From Paenibacillus sp. FSL R5-0912 (GTDB taxonomy: Bacteria; Bacillota; Bacilli; Paenibacillales; Paenibacillaceae): a DNA stretch of 64,000 nucleotides. The notes beneath the pieces are model-generated. The model did not search any database and was not told the DNA's origin. It worked only from the letters and a program-made list of their open reading frames with translations. A program made the translations under genes and the position numbers. The DNA lies in assembly GCF_000758605.1 (NCBI RefSeq), contig NZ_CP009282.1, forward strand, positions 6,634,001 to 6,698,000. Direction: 5' to 3'. This document shows positions 26,898 to 36,363 of this stretch, piece after piece. The stretch's first letter is position 1. The number at the start of each line of letters is the position of its first letter.

Positions 26898-27461
26898 CTA
26901 CTCCCTGCCCGGCAAGCCGCCGCCGAATACCGTTCCTTCCGCAAGCCCCGACACGAACTGCTGCAGCCAGACATAATATTCAGCCGCATGCTTCAGCTTG
27001 TCCAGATCCTTGAGGCAGGCCAGCCGTTCCTCCTCCGGAGTGTCCTCCGCATCGATTAGCGCCTGCAGTTCAGGCACCACCGTCCCCATCGCCTCCTGCA
27101 TCACATCAATCTCCCGCTGAAGCTTCAGCGTGAAGAAGTTCCGGAAGGCCTGGAAGAAATCAGTCTCCGCCGCATACAGCTCCTTCCGCTCACGCTTCTC
27201 CTCCAGCTTCGTAACCATCCGCGAAGCGATCAGGGAGCGGACACCGTAGCTCATATTGCTTTTGCTCATATTCATGACCTGCTTCATTTCCTCCAGCGTC
27301 ATCGGCTTGTCCTCAAAGAACATAATTCCGTACAGCTGCCCGAAGGAATAATTCGCTCCATACAAATCCATCGTCTGCGCTATCGCATCAATCATCGGGC
27401 CGAGCAGCTGCTCCCGTGGCGAACGATGCGGGTTGTCCTCGCCAAATGCGGCCTGCTTCAT
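26898..27461 (-). CDS. GbsR/MarR-family transcriptional regulator
   Basis: 187 residues. A winged helix-turn-helix near 35-95 ('YGIMFFEDKPMTLEEMKQVMNMSKSNMSYGVRSLI') and a long helical C-terminal dimerisation region. GbsR-type proteins repress choline/betaine genes in Bacillus by sensing choline. It is divergent from the transport operon at 27685, its likely target. Confidence 0.82.
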   Translation of the reverse strand: MKQAAFGEDNPHRSPREQLLGPMIDAIAQTMDLYGANYSFGQLYGIMFFEDKPMTLEEMKQVMNMSKSNMSYGVRSLIASRMVTKLEEKRERKELYAAETDFFQAFRNFFTLKLQREIDVMQEAMGTVVPELQALIDAEDTPEEERLACLKDLDKLKHAAEYYVWLQQFVSGLAEGTVFGGGLPGRE

Positions 27462-27502
27462 CAGGGTAGCACCTCATTTTCGCATAGAATCTTCTCTCTA
27501 CA

Positions 27503-27552
27503 TTACACAAAACTGAAGCTTTGCGGCAGACTTACTACAAATTTTACACAAA
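27503..27552. promoter_or_regulatory. Direct-repeat operator candidate between gbsR-like gene and ABC operon
   Basis: TTACACAAA occurs at 27503-27511 and 27544-27552, 41 bases apart (about four helical turns), between the divergent genes. A TTGACC hexamer lies at 27575-27580. Binding by the GbsR-like protein is inferred. Confidence 0.4.
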
Positions 27553-27684
27553 TTCCGAAGTATGTTTACTCCCGCTTGACCACAAGCCTCGCTCATGAGT
27601 GTACAATTTTTTTTGAACAGAGGAGCTGTCCTCTGCATTATACCGCACCAAACAATGTAGATGGAATGGGGTATTGGAACGAAA

Positions 27685-28566
27685 ATGACACGTTCAAAGC
27701 TTATTAGCGGCCTTAAGCCCGTGCTATTCACGCTGCCGGCAATGGTCCCGTTCGCCCTGTTCTGGCTGGCACCGCTGCTGTATGTACTGTATCTCAGCTT
27801 CACGGAATGGGATTTCATGAGCCCGGAGAAAACCTTTGTCGGCCTGCAAAATTATACCGACCTGCTCAGCAATCCGGCTTTTTACCAAGCACTAAGAGTA
27901 ACTGCGCTCTTCTGCGCGGGCAGTGTGCTGCCGATCATCCTGCTCGGACTGGGGCTTGCCCTGCTGATGAACCGCAAGCTGAAAGGCTCCGCACTCTATC
28001 AGGTGCTGCTGTTCTCGCCATGGGTCACACCTACAGTAGCCGTCTCTATCGTCTGGTCCTGGATTTATGAGCCTGATGTCGGCCTCGCCAATACGGTGCT
28101 GAGGTTCCTCGGCCTGGAGCCCATCGGCTGGCTGCAGGATCCCAAGTGGGCGCTGATTGGCGTGCTGCTCGTAACGATCTGGAAATCAGTAGGCTGGGCG
28201 ATGATCTTCTATCTGGTGGCGCTGCGGAATGTGCCTTCCGATCTGCTGGAAGCCGGGGAGCTTGACGGGGCAAGTCCGGTGCAGAAGTTCCTCCGCATCA
28301 CGCTGCCGCTGATCTCGCCGACCACACTGTTTCTGTTCGTGGTACAGCTCATCTCGGCGCTTCAGGCCTACGATCAGATTAATGTGCTGACGCAGGGAGG
28401 CCCGTCCGGCTCTACCCGCACCTTACTGTATCTGTATTATCAGTCCGCCTTCGAATCGTTCCAGATCGGAGAGGCTTCCACTGTAGCTGTCGTTCTGGTC
28501 TTCCTCTGCATGCTGCTGTCGGTGTTCTCCTTCAGCATCAGCAAGCGGACCACCCATTATCAATAG
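27685..28566 (+). CDS. ABC permease, MalF/UgpA type
   Basis: 293 residues from the second ATG; an ATG eight codons upstream (27661) is also possible, and neither has a strong binding site. Six membrane helices. The EAA-loop 'ELLEAGELDGASPVQKFLRITLPLISP' type sequence is present (residues about 185-215). It pairs with the permease at 28609 and lipoprotein at 29486. No ATPase is encoded nearby, so a shared MsmX-like ATPase is likely. Confidence 0.88.
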   Translation: MTRSKLISGLKPVLFTLPAMVPFALFWLAPLLYVLYLSFTEWDFMSPEKTFVGLQNYTDLLSNPAFYQALRVTALFCAGSVLPIILLGLGLALLMNRKLKGSALYQVLLFSPWVTPTVAVSIVWSWIYEPDVGLANTVLRFLGLEPIGWLQDPKWALIGVLLVTIWKSVGWAMIFYLVALRNVPSDLLEAGELDGASPVQKFLRITLPLISPTTLFLFVVQLISALQAYDQINVLTQGGPSGSTRTLLYLYYQSAFESFQIGEASTVAVVLVFLCMLLSVFSFSISKRTTHYQ

Positions 28567-28608
28567 TAGTTATCTTTTCTTATCTTTCGTACAAGGAGGT
28601 CTCACCGC

Positions 28609-29451
28609 TTGCGTATGCTCACACGGCTCAGCGGACCGGCCCGCCAGATTTTTTTCGCCGCGCTTGCTCTGCTGATGGCCTTTCCGTTCTACTGGATGGT
28701 TACCAGCGCACTCAAAACCAATGATGAAATCTGGCGTTCCCCGCCCACGCTCTGGCCAGAGGTACCACTCTGGGGGAATTTCGCTGCAGCCTGGAATGAG
28801 GCCCCCTTCGCCAGATATATGGGCAACAGCATCTTCGTGGCTGTCTCCATCGTCATCCTGCAGACGATCAATTCCGGGATGATGGCGTATGCGCTGACGC
28901 ATATGAAGTTCCGCCTGAAGGGTGTTTTTGCCGGAGTTATTCTGTTCGGTTACATGGTTCCGGCTACAGCCGTCTATCTGCCCGGATATCTGGTATTGTC
29001 CGAGCTGCATCTGCTGAACTCCTATGCCGGCCTGATTCTCTCTAATTGTGTAAGTATCTTCTCCATCTTCCTGATCAGACAAGCCTTCCTGCAGGTGTCG
29101 CATGAGCTGGTGGAGGCAGGTGAAGTGGATGGCGCTTCGCATATGCGGATTCTCTGGACGGTGCTGGTCCCGGTCACTCGGTCATCCTTCGCCGTACTGG
29201 CGCTGATTACCTTCATTGATCAGTACAACAATTATTTCTGGCCGATGCTGATTACGAAGGACCCGAGCCTGCAGCTGGTATCAGCCGGTCTGCGCAGCTT
29301 CTTCGTGGAAGGAGGTGCGTACGGACTGAAATGGCCGCTCATCATGGCCGCCAGCGCCTTCACAATTGCCCCGCTGCTGCTTGTCTTCCTGCTAGCGCAG
29401 AAAACGATTATGCAAAGTGTCAACATGACCGCAGGCTCCAGTAAAGGCTGA
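28609..29451 (+). CDS. ABC permease, MalG/UgpE type
   Basis: 280 residues, six membrane helices, EAA loop 'ELVEAGEVDGASHMRILWTVLVP'. The start is TTG at 28609, nine bases after AAGGAGG; the next ATG (28615) is too far from it. It forms the heterodimeric channel with the preceding permease. Confidence 0.88.
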   Translation: MRMLTRLSGPARQIFFAALALLMAFPFYWMVTSALKTNDEIWRSPPTLWPEVPLWGNFAAAWNEAPFARYMGNSIFVAVSIVILQTINSGMMAYALTHMKFRLKGVFAGVILFGYMVPATAVYLPGYLVLSELHLLNSYAGLILSNCVSIFSIFLIRQAFLQVSHELVEAGEVDGASHMRILWTVLVPVTRSSFAVLALITFIDQYNNYFWPMLITKDPSLQLVSAGLRSFFVEGGAYGLKWPLIMAASAFTIAPLLLVFLLAQKTIMQSVNMTAGSSKG

Positions 29452-29485
29452 AATCTAACACTTCCAAACAAAGAGGAGAATGATG

Positions 29486-30850
29486 ATGAACGTATTCAAA
29501 AGGTTGTCTGCAGTATCCATGATCGCCGGACTTTCCATACTCACCGCCTGTGGCGGTAATTCTGCTTCGGGAAATGCTACGGCGGCTAACGGTGCAGCTA
29601 CAGTACCTGCTGCCAATGCTGCTCCAGCCTCAAGCGCTGCTCCGGTCTCAAACGAACCGGTAACCATTGAATTCTGGTATGGACTCGGCGGCAAGCTAGG
29701 TGAAAATATGGAATCGCTCATTCAGAAATTCAATGCCTCCCAGCATGAGGTCATCGTCAAGGGCATTGTGCAGGCAGATTATACAGAAACCGAACAGAAG
29801 CTTCAGGCAGCGATCGCTACCGGGCAGGTTCCGGCAGCCGTGCTCTCCTCCAATATAGACTGGGCCCGCAAAGGCTACTTCGCAGCGATGGATGAGCTGA
29901 TTGCCGGGCAGCCGGATTTCAATCAGGCGGATTTCGTCCAGACCTTCCTGAGCCAGGGCCAGGTTGACGGCAAGCAGTACTTCCTTCCGATGTATGGAAC
30001 GACGCAGGTGATGTACTACCGTAAGGATGCTTTTGAGAAAGCCGGCATTGATGCCAGCCAGATTAAGACCTGGGAAGACCTCGCTGCAGCTGCCAAGAAA
30101 ATGACCGTCACAGAAGGCGGCAAAACCAGCTTCTACGGCTGGGAGCCAATGTGGGGCTCCGGCAATATGATTGACGCTGTCCTCAGTAAGGGCGGCAATA
30201 TTCTCAGTGAGGATGGCAAGTCAGTGACGATCGACTCTCCTGAATGGATCGAGACCTGGGACTTCTTCCGCCAGTCGATTCATGAAGACAAGACTATGCG
30301 TATTCACTCCGGTGGACAAGGCTGGGAGTACTGGTACAAGACGATTGACGATGTAATGAAAGGCCAGGCGGCCGGATACACCGGCTCCAGCGGCGACCAG
30401 GGCGATCTCGACTTCAGCATCGTCTCCGCGATGGAGCAGCCGGGCTGGGCCGGAGTCGGCGAAGGCAAACCTGTAGCCCAGGCGATCATGGCCGGTATTC
30501 CTGCCAAGGCCGGAGATGCCGAGCAGCAGGCCGCTATGAAGTGGCTGGCCTACTTCACAAACTCCGAGAATACCGCCTTCTGGTCAATTAATACCGGATA
30601 TATTTCCGTACGCCAGTCCGCACTCGAAGATCCGGCATTCGTCACCTTCAGTGAGACTAATCCGCAGATCAAAATCCCGTTACAGCAGGCATCCCACGCC
30701 TCCGCTCCTTTCCAGGACCCTACCGGCGGCAAAATCAACGATGCCCTGACGATCGCTGCGGACAAGGTGCAGATTGAGAATATTCCGGCGGCTGAAGCTC
30801 TTAAAGAAGCGCAGCAAACCGCCCAGGCGGCGCTGGATAAACTGAAATAA
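29486..30850 (+). CDS. Extracellular solute-binding lipoprotein (UgpB-like, cluster 1)
   Basis: 454 residues. Signal peptide with lipobox LTAC (Cys 22), Ala/Ser-rich linker, then the type 1 solute-binding fold ('VTIEFWYGLGGKLGENMESLIQKFNAS'). UgpB-type proteins take glycerol 3-phosphate or its diesters. Three ATGs occur in tandem; 29486 gives the right spacing to GAGGAG. Confidence 0.87.
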   Translation: MNVFKRLSAVSMIAGLSILTACGGNSASGNATAANGAATVPAANAAPASSAAPVSNEPVTIEFWYGLGGKLGENMESLIQKFNASQHEVIVKGIVQADYTETEQKLQAAIATGQVPAAVLSSNIDWARKGYFAAMDELIAGQPDFNQADFVQTFLSQGQVDGKQYFLPMYGTTQVMYYRKDAFEKAGIDASQIKTWEDLAAAAKKMTVTEGGKTSFYGWEPMWGSGNMIDAVLSKGGNILSEDGKSVTIDSPEWIETWDFFRQSIHEDKTMRIHSGGQGWEYWYKTIDDVMKGQAAGYTGSSGDQGDLDFSIVSAMEQPGWAGVGEGKPVAQAIMAGIPAKAGDAEQQAAMKWLAYFTNSENTAFWSINTGYISVRQSALEDPAFVTFSETNPQIKIPLQQASHASAPFQDPTGGKINDALTIAADKVQIENIPAAEALKEAQQTAQAALDKLK

Positions 30851-30911
30851 CCGGCAATTCAGGCTCTAAACACTTCAGGCAATGAACTATCAGATACAGG
30901 AGGACAGCAGC

Positions 30912-31811
30912 ATGCCTACGCTCATCACCCCGCACGGGGAGCATTCCATATCCGCCATCCTGTTCGACAAGGATGGCACCCTCCTGGAGTTCGTCTCCCT
31001 CTGGGGCAGCTGGGGCGAGTGTTTCCTCGCCCGGTTCTCCCGGCAGCTCCAGCAGCGCGGCCTTGAATTTCCGGCGCAGCACCTGGCCTCGCTGCTCGGG
31101 ACCGTTCACGATGTTAACGGCAGAATTATTGATTATGACCGTAACGGCCCCTTGGCCATGGGCACCATGAGCGATCTCTATGCCATTCTGTCCTGGCAGG
31201 GTTATCTGCTTGGCTTATCCTGGGCAGAGTCGATGGAACTGACTGACCGCTGCCGCCAGGAGGCGGATGCATTAATGGAGCAGAGCAAGCCAGTGCTCCC
31301 GCTCCCCGGCCTGCTGCATTTCCTTGACGAGTGCGCAGCCGAAGGAATTCCGCTGGCCGTAGTCACTGCCGATGAAACCGCAGCGGCGGAGAATCATCTC
31401 CGCTGGCTCGGCATCCGCGGGTATTTCAGCGCCGTGATCGGCACAGACCAGGTGGAGCGCGGCAAGCCCTTCCCCGACATGGCGCTGCTGGCCTGCGAAC
31501 GGCTGGGGATACAGCCGGCCGAAGCTGCCGTGATCGGCGACACGAACGGCGATATGCGGATGGCCAAGGCTGCCGGGGCAGCTGTGGCCATCGGGATTGC
31601 CGGCAATGCGGCAGCCGGGACGGCAGCTGCTGCAGCTACGGCCAGAGTAGGTGCAGCCACCAGCCCGGCTGGCGCGAATGCAGCGGCAATAGACCGGGCT
31701 GCTGGCAGTAGCCGTGCGGCAGATACACGGCCTGTACGTACTCTTTTGCCGGATGCAGATTGTTTGGTGCAATCTTATGCGGAGCTTGGTATAGGAAGGA
31801 TAGTTCGATGA
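30912..31811 (+). CDS. HAD-superfamily phosphatase
   Basis: 299 residues. Motif I FDKDGTLLEF near 18-27, motif II in 'VVTADETAAAENHLRWLG', motif IV 'VIGDTNGDMRMAKAAG'. A helical cap lies between I and II, as in phosphoglycolate phosphatase-like enzymes. The C-terminus has an unusual insert of about 50 residues rich in Ala (after 'AVAIGIAG'). AGGAGG lies eight bases before ATG 30912. It may act on the phosphate compound imported by the preceding transporter. Confidence 0.83.
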   Translation: MPTLITPHGEHSISAILFDKDGTLLEFVSLWGSWGECFLARFSRQLQQRGLEFPAQHLASLLGTVHDVNGRIIDYDRNGPLAMGTMSDLYAILSWQGYLLGLSWAESMELTDRCRQEADALMEQSKPVLPLPGLLHFLDECAAEGIPLAVVTADETAAAENHLRWLGIRGYFSAVIGTDQVERGKPFPDMALLACERLGIQPAEAAVIGDTNGDMRMAKAAGAAVAIGIAGNAAAGTAAAAATARVGAATSPAGANAAAIDRAAGSSRAADTRPVRTLLPDADCLVQSYAELGIGRIVR

Positions 31812-32149
31812 GGGCCGAGGGGGCCTTAGCCTGGGTGTTTCTCGCAATGGCAATTGTGTTCGAGCTCTCCGGAACCCTCTCCATGAAACTATCCCACGGC
31901 TTCACCCGGCCCTGGCCCTCCGTGCTGATGTTCCTGTTCTACGGGATCAGCTTCACCTCGCTCAATGTTGCCCTTACCTCCATCAAAGTTGGAGTGGCTT
32001 ATGCGGTATGGTCGGGGGCAGGCATCATCCTGATCTCCGTGGCGGGCGCGCTTTTTTTTGAAGAACGGCTGACCTTCTCCTCACTCTTGTGGGTGACCGT
32101 AATCGTAGCCGGCATTGTGGGCCTAAACATCAGTGCCAAAGGGCATTAG
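31808..32149 (+). CDS. SMR-family small exporter
   Basis: 113 residues, four membrane helices, with the essential membrane Glu (E19 in VFELSGT; equivalent to E14 of EmrE) and 'AYAVWSGAG' near the middle. SMR proteins exchange protons for quaternary ammonium compounds, guanidinium or betaine-like solutes. It overlaps the phosphatase stop (ATGA). With a GbsR-like regulator nearby a choline-like substrate is plausible. Confidence 0.88.
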   Translation: MRAEGALAWVFLAMAIVFELSGTLSMKLSHGFTRPWPSVLMFLFYGISFTSLNVALTSIKVGVAYAVWSGAGIILISVAGALFFEERLTFSSLLWVTVIVAGIVGLNISAKGH

Positions 32150-32189
32150 GAAGATATTCACACATCATCAAAGGAGGCTCACCCTGCGA

Positions 32190-33113
32190 ATGAACACAAG
32201 CGGACATGGCGGACAACCGCCGCTGTTAACCTTCCAGATTATTACCGACACCCACGTCACGGCCGATCCGGCACATGAATACAATCTGAATTTCCAACGG
32301 GCACTGCAGGATTTGGCCGTACATGCGCAGGGCAGCAGCGGAATTATGCATATCGGGGATATCACGGATCATGGTTTCGTGGAGGAATATGCAGAGGTCC
32401 ACCGTATTCTTCAGCTGCATCAGGCATCGCTGTCGGAGATCCGCTACACCTTGGGCAATCATGATGTGGGCCTCGGCCACTGGGAATCCCGCCTGGCGAT
32501 GTACACCTCCCGTATGGGTATGCCTGGTCCCTATCATGACCATTGGACCGGCGGGTATCATTTCATCTTCCTTGGAACGGAGGAGGGTCTGCCCACGTTC
32601 TGTAATCTGTCGGACGAACAGCTTAAGTGGCTGGACCGTAAACTCGGAGAACGGGCACCGGACAATCAGCAGCCTGACGGGCAGATGGAGCTGGAGCTCG
32701 GTGCAGCCGCGCCGCCGGATCAGCCGGTCTTTCTCTTCCTGCATCAGCCGCTGAAGGATACGGTGGCCGGTTCACTGGAGTCACAGGAGTGGTATGGCGT
32801 TACTCAAGACAAAGAGCTGCGCTCCATTCTGGCGAAGTATCCACAGACGCTGCTCTTCACCGGACATACCCACTGGGAGCTGGAGGCCGGCAATACGATG
32901 TACCCCGGCAACGGGGAGATAGCTACCATGTTCAACGCCGCTTCTGTCGCCTACCTCTGGACGAATGCGGATGAGCACAAGACGGGCAGCCAGGGCTTCT
33001 ATGTGGAGGTCTACGCTGACAAGGTGCTTGTACGGGGACGCGACTTCACTACGGGAACCTGGGTGGAAGCGGCGCAGTATGAAGTTGTTAACACTGTTAA
33101 TGTACACCGTTAA
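32190..33113 (+). CDS. Calcineurin-like metallophosphoesterase
   Basis: 307 residues. Metal ligands D20 and H22 (TDTH), D57 (GDITDH), N90-H91 (GNHD), then FLHQPL and GHTHWE near 210-245: the complete calcineurin set, closest in feel to GpdQ-type phosphodiesterases. AAGGAGG lies 12 bases before ATG 32190; an in-frame CTG six bases upstream is a less likely alternative. It ends the transporter operon, which fits hydrolysis of an imported glycerophosphodiester. Confidence 0.85.
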   Translation: MNTSGHGGQPPLLTFQIITDTHVTADPAHEYNLNFQRALQDLAVHAQGSSGIMHIGDITDHGFVEEYAEVHRILQLHQASLSEIRYTLGNHDVGLGHWESRLAMYTSRMGMPGPYHDHWTGGYHFIFLGTEEGLPTFCNLSDEQLKWLDRKLGERAPDNQQPDGQMELELGAAAPPDQPVFLFLHQPLKDTVAGSLESQEWYGVTQDKELRSILAKYPQTLLFTGHTHWELEAGNTMYPGNGEIATMFNAASVAYLWTNADEHKTGSQGFYVEVYADKVLVRGRDFTTGTWVEAAQYEVVNTVNVHR

Positions 33114-33434
33114 CTCGGAGTATACAGGTACATTGACAATAAGCTATAAAAAAGCAGCCTTCTCCCGTTAGTGGATTAGGCTGTTTGCGTATCCGCATTT
33201 ATTTTCGGTACATGTCCTCGAGATAGATTCTCTCAAAAAATTTTCTAATCTGTTATTTTTGCAATCAAAACTCAGTAAATATACACTTTTTTCCATATAT
33301 TTGGATTGAAATGGAACGAAGAAGAGCTATGATTTATTGTACAAATGGAAAAAGAAGGTGATAACCCAAGTTAAACATTGTATCTTTCTTGTACATTGGT
33401 TCCCCCAACAATTCAATATTTCAAAGGAGAAATA
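33114..33434. other. Intergenic region, becoming AT-rich
   Basis: It begins with a terminator (33152-33186) and then turns AT-rich from about 33190 up to the protease remnant. No gene is seen. Confidence 0.5.
33150..33188 (+). terminator. Terminator of the transporter operon
   Basis: AAGCAGCCT (33152-33160) pairs with AGGCTGTTT (33178-33186). The A-run before and T-run after are short, so it is moderate. Confidence 0.55.
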
Positions 33435-35301
33435 ATGATGAGTATTAAACAGGCAGCAAGAGCAGTAGTTTTATCTGTGATGCTGTTATCTAATGCCTCT
33501 CTAGTTTATGGACAGTCTTCACAACCTTTTAAAATTGACCCTTCATTTATAAACACCAAAACGATAGACACCTCTCAGGGCTTTCAAAAGAAAACTAACT
33601 CTTTAGATATTCCCGTGTTGAATAAATCTAACACGCTTCCCTACGAAAACCCTAACGATGTTGTTGAAAGAACTAATAAAATATTTTTCAATTCTGATGA
33701 AGAATTCACAAAAGCCCGGAATGAGAACAAAACAACTATCTCCATCGAAGCTATTGCAGAAGATAAACAGTCAACGATTCAATTAAACGAAGAAGAATTT
33801 GAAAATCAACTTAACATTCTTTTTAAAAGCGAATTAACATATCAAAAAGTTAGTAACCGAACTTATCATATGGATGTTACTAAAGAACAACTGGATATTT
33901 TGAAGGGAATGAAGGAATTAAAGTTTGTCATTATTCAATCCAAAAGTGATAAAGGCTCATTTATTGCAGAATCCGCAGGGGAACAGATCATTACTCCTTA
34001 TTTAAATGCAGCCAGTGAGATTCGGGAGTTACAAAAGCCCGCAGTGATTTCAAAGTAACCGGGGCCTTAGACGGCATGGAGACCACTTATACTAAAAGTG
34101 ATGTTGTAATTGCTGTTGTCGACACTGGTATTGATGCCAATCATGTAGATTTAGATGGAGGCAAAGTAATAGGATGGTACGACTCCGTTAATGACAAATC
34201 CCAACCTTATGATGATCATGGGCATGGTACACACGTAGCAAGTATTGTAGCAGGTACAGGTGAAGGAGATCCTAATATTCAGACTGGTGTAGCCCCAGGT
34301 GCTGCTTTAGTAGGCGTTAAAGTTCTCGACAGTAGTGGCCACGGTTCTAACGCCGATATTATTGAAGGATTGTAATGGCTCTACAACAACATAAATTCCT
34401 ATAATGTAAAAGCTGTTAATTTTAGTATAGGGACTCTAAAATCATATCAAGACGTATCCGATGTAATTACCTGGATCAAAAAAATTGAGAATGCAGGCGT
34501 TCCTGTATTCGTTGCGGCTGGAAATTCAGGTCATGGCTATAATGGTACGGTATTTTTAGGTAGATATTACGATACACTTAGCACATACGCCAAATATACA
34601 TTTACATCCATAGCCAGTATAAAAGACCCTTATGAAGACGGTTGGGGTTTAAGCGTCTTTTCATCCAGAGGTACAGGTAGTACTGGTCCTTATCTTTCTG
34701 CACCAGGAGAGAGTATTAGGGCCGCTAAGGCAAACTCTGGAAGTGAATATATCACTATGAGCGGGACCTCTATGGCTACCCCTTTTGTAGCGGGAACCTA
34801 CGCACTGATGTATGATGCAGCTTATTCAAGAGGAATATCAAGCTCTATTAGTTTTTCTGCATTTGACATGGGTACTCAGGGATATGATAAGTTGTACGGT
34901 AATGGTATATTAAATGCCTATGAGTCCATTAAAAATGCTGCCCAAGGACAAGGTAGTTTCAATACTTATCGTTCTTTGATTTCTGTACCCAATGGACATG
35001 TGGCTAAAGATTATATCGATGTATATGCAATTAAACAGAATGCAACAAATGCAGATCTTAATGCTACATTGTTGATCATAAACGAGAATAAAGAAAATCT
35101 GGATTTAGCAATATGGGAACCGGGGGCTGATCCATACCAAGGTGCTCCTGCAACCTATTACATCGGAGACAACACAGACCTCCCTCAAGAAAATATCAAC
35201 ATAAAGTCTCCTAAGCAGGGTACTTATTATTTGGGAGTGTTCGGGAAAGATCATAGTGCTGACCACACAATGTAAATAACTGGTAATAACATTACTCCTT
35301 G
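33435..35301 (+). pseudogene. Subtilisin-like secreted protease, broken
   Basis: ATG 33435 follows AAAGGAG by six bases and opens a signal peptide (MMSIKQAARAVVLSVMLLSN) and inhibitor-like propeptide. The frame ends at 34058, while the catalytic domain continues in another frame (SDFKVTGALDG...). Asp is in VVDTGID and His in HGHGTHV; a TAA at 34373-34375 replaces a sense codon in 'IIEGL-WLYNN'; the frame then runs on through Asn (FVAAGNSG) and Ser (GTSMATPF). It meets another TAA at 35273, where 'ITGNNITP' follows in frame. One frameshift and probably two nonsense mutations make an intact product unlikely. The base composition is far more AT-rich than the neighbours, suggesting acquisition from elsewhere. 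Confidence 0.85.
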
Positions 35302-35365
35302 ATTTTATTAAACGTAAAAATACTCATATTCCACAATGGTATGAAAAAATAATTTTCAAAAAAAA

Positions 35366-35414
35366 ACAAAGCAGCCTCTTCCCATCGAATCATTAGTGGG
35401 GAAGGCTGCTTTGT
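35366..35414. terminator. Bidirectional terminator
   Basis: ACAAAGCAGCCTCTTCCC (35366-35383) pairs with GTGGGGAAGGCTGCTTTGT (35396-35414) with one bulge. A long A-run precedes it on the plus strand, giving T-rich sequence for the minus-strand metQ transcript. Confidence 0.8.
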
Positions 35415-35451
35415 GTATCGGTTATCTATTGCTTTCTCTAATGCATTCTAT

Positions 35452-36330
35452 TCAAAAAGCAGGCAGCGCGATATCCGCGTAATTATCCTCAAGGAACTTC
35501 TTCACTTCCGGGCCGCTGATCGCCTTAGCCAGCTTCTGGATCGCCTCGGAATCCTTGTTGTCCTCACGGGCAACGAGCGTGATCGTAAATGCGGAATCCT
35601 CACCTTCGGTGATCAGCGCATCCTTCTTCGGGGTCAGGCCGAGCGGGCTGGCATAAGCAGGCGTCATCGCTACCAGATCTGCATCATCCAGCATACGCGC
35701 CAGCATCAGCAGATCAACCTCTTCGAACTTAAAGTTCTTGGTATTAGCGGTAATGTCCGCCTGGGTCGCCTGAATGCCTACGCCTTCCTTCAGCGTAATC
35801 AGTCCGGCATCAGCGAACATTTGCAGGGAGCGTCCGATATTCGAAGGATCATTCGCCATTACGAGGGTTGCTCCATCAGGCAGTTCATCAATGCTCTTAT
35901 AGCGTTTGGAGTAACCGCCATAGATGGCATCATATACTGGCTGAACCGCAACGAGCTTCGCATCTTTGCTGGCATTGAACTGCTCCATGTATGGCACATG
36001 CTGGAAGAAGTTCGCGTCCACCTCTTTGTTCGCCAGCGCTTCGTTCGGCTGCACATTATCGGACAGCACCACAACCTCCATGTCCACGCCTTCTTCCTTC
36101 AGGATCGGCTTCACGATATCAAGGATATCCGTCATTGGCGGAATCAGCGAGGCTACCTTGATCTTCACAGATTCAGTGCTGGTGGCAGCCGGTGTCTCTT
36201 CTGCTTCTTTGTTGTTTCCGCAGCCCGCAAGGGCAAGTACCAATACGAGCAGTGTTAATCCGAAGGCAGCTTTCATTCTTGTTGCGGCTCTCTTAACCGT
36301 TCCGTTTCCTGCAATTATCGACTTCTTCAT
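35452..36330 (-). CDS. metQ: Methionine ABC transporter lipoprotein MetQ
   Basis: 292 residues. Lipobox LAGC (Cys 37) and an NLPA lipoprotein domain with 'PNEALANKEVDANFFQHVPYMEQFN', typical of MetQ. It captures methionine (or a related amino acid) for the MetNI exporter-type importer encoded just upstream. It is last in a metN-metI-metQ order. Confidence 0.93.
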   Translation of the reverse strand: MKKSIIAGNGTVKRAATRMKAAFGLTLLVLVLALAGCGNNKEAEETPAATSTESVKIKVASLIPPMTDILDIVKPILKEEGVDMEVVVLSDNVQPNEALANKEVDANFFQHVPYMEQFNASKDAKLVAVQPVYDAIYGGYSKRYKSIDELPDGATLVMANDPSNIGRSLQMFADAGLITLKEGVGIQATQADITANTKNFKFEEVDLLMLARMLDDADLVAMTPAYASPLGLTPKKDALITEGEDSAFTITLVAREDNKDSEAIQKLAKAISGPEVKKFLEDNYADIALPAF

Positions 36331-36363
36331 TATTATCTCCAGCCCCCATTGTTATATAGTTAC

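Noticed and set aside
33435..35301. Stop-codon recoding in the protease gene
   Set aside because: A frameshift is needed as well as readthrough of two TAA codons, so decay is simpler.
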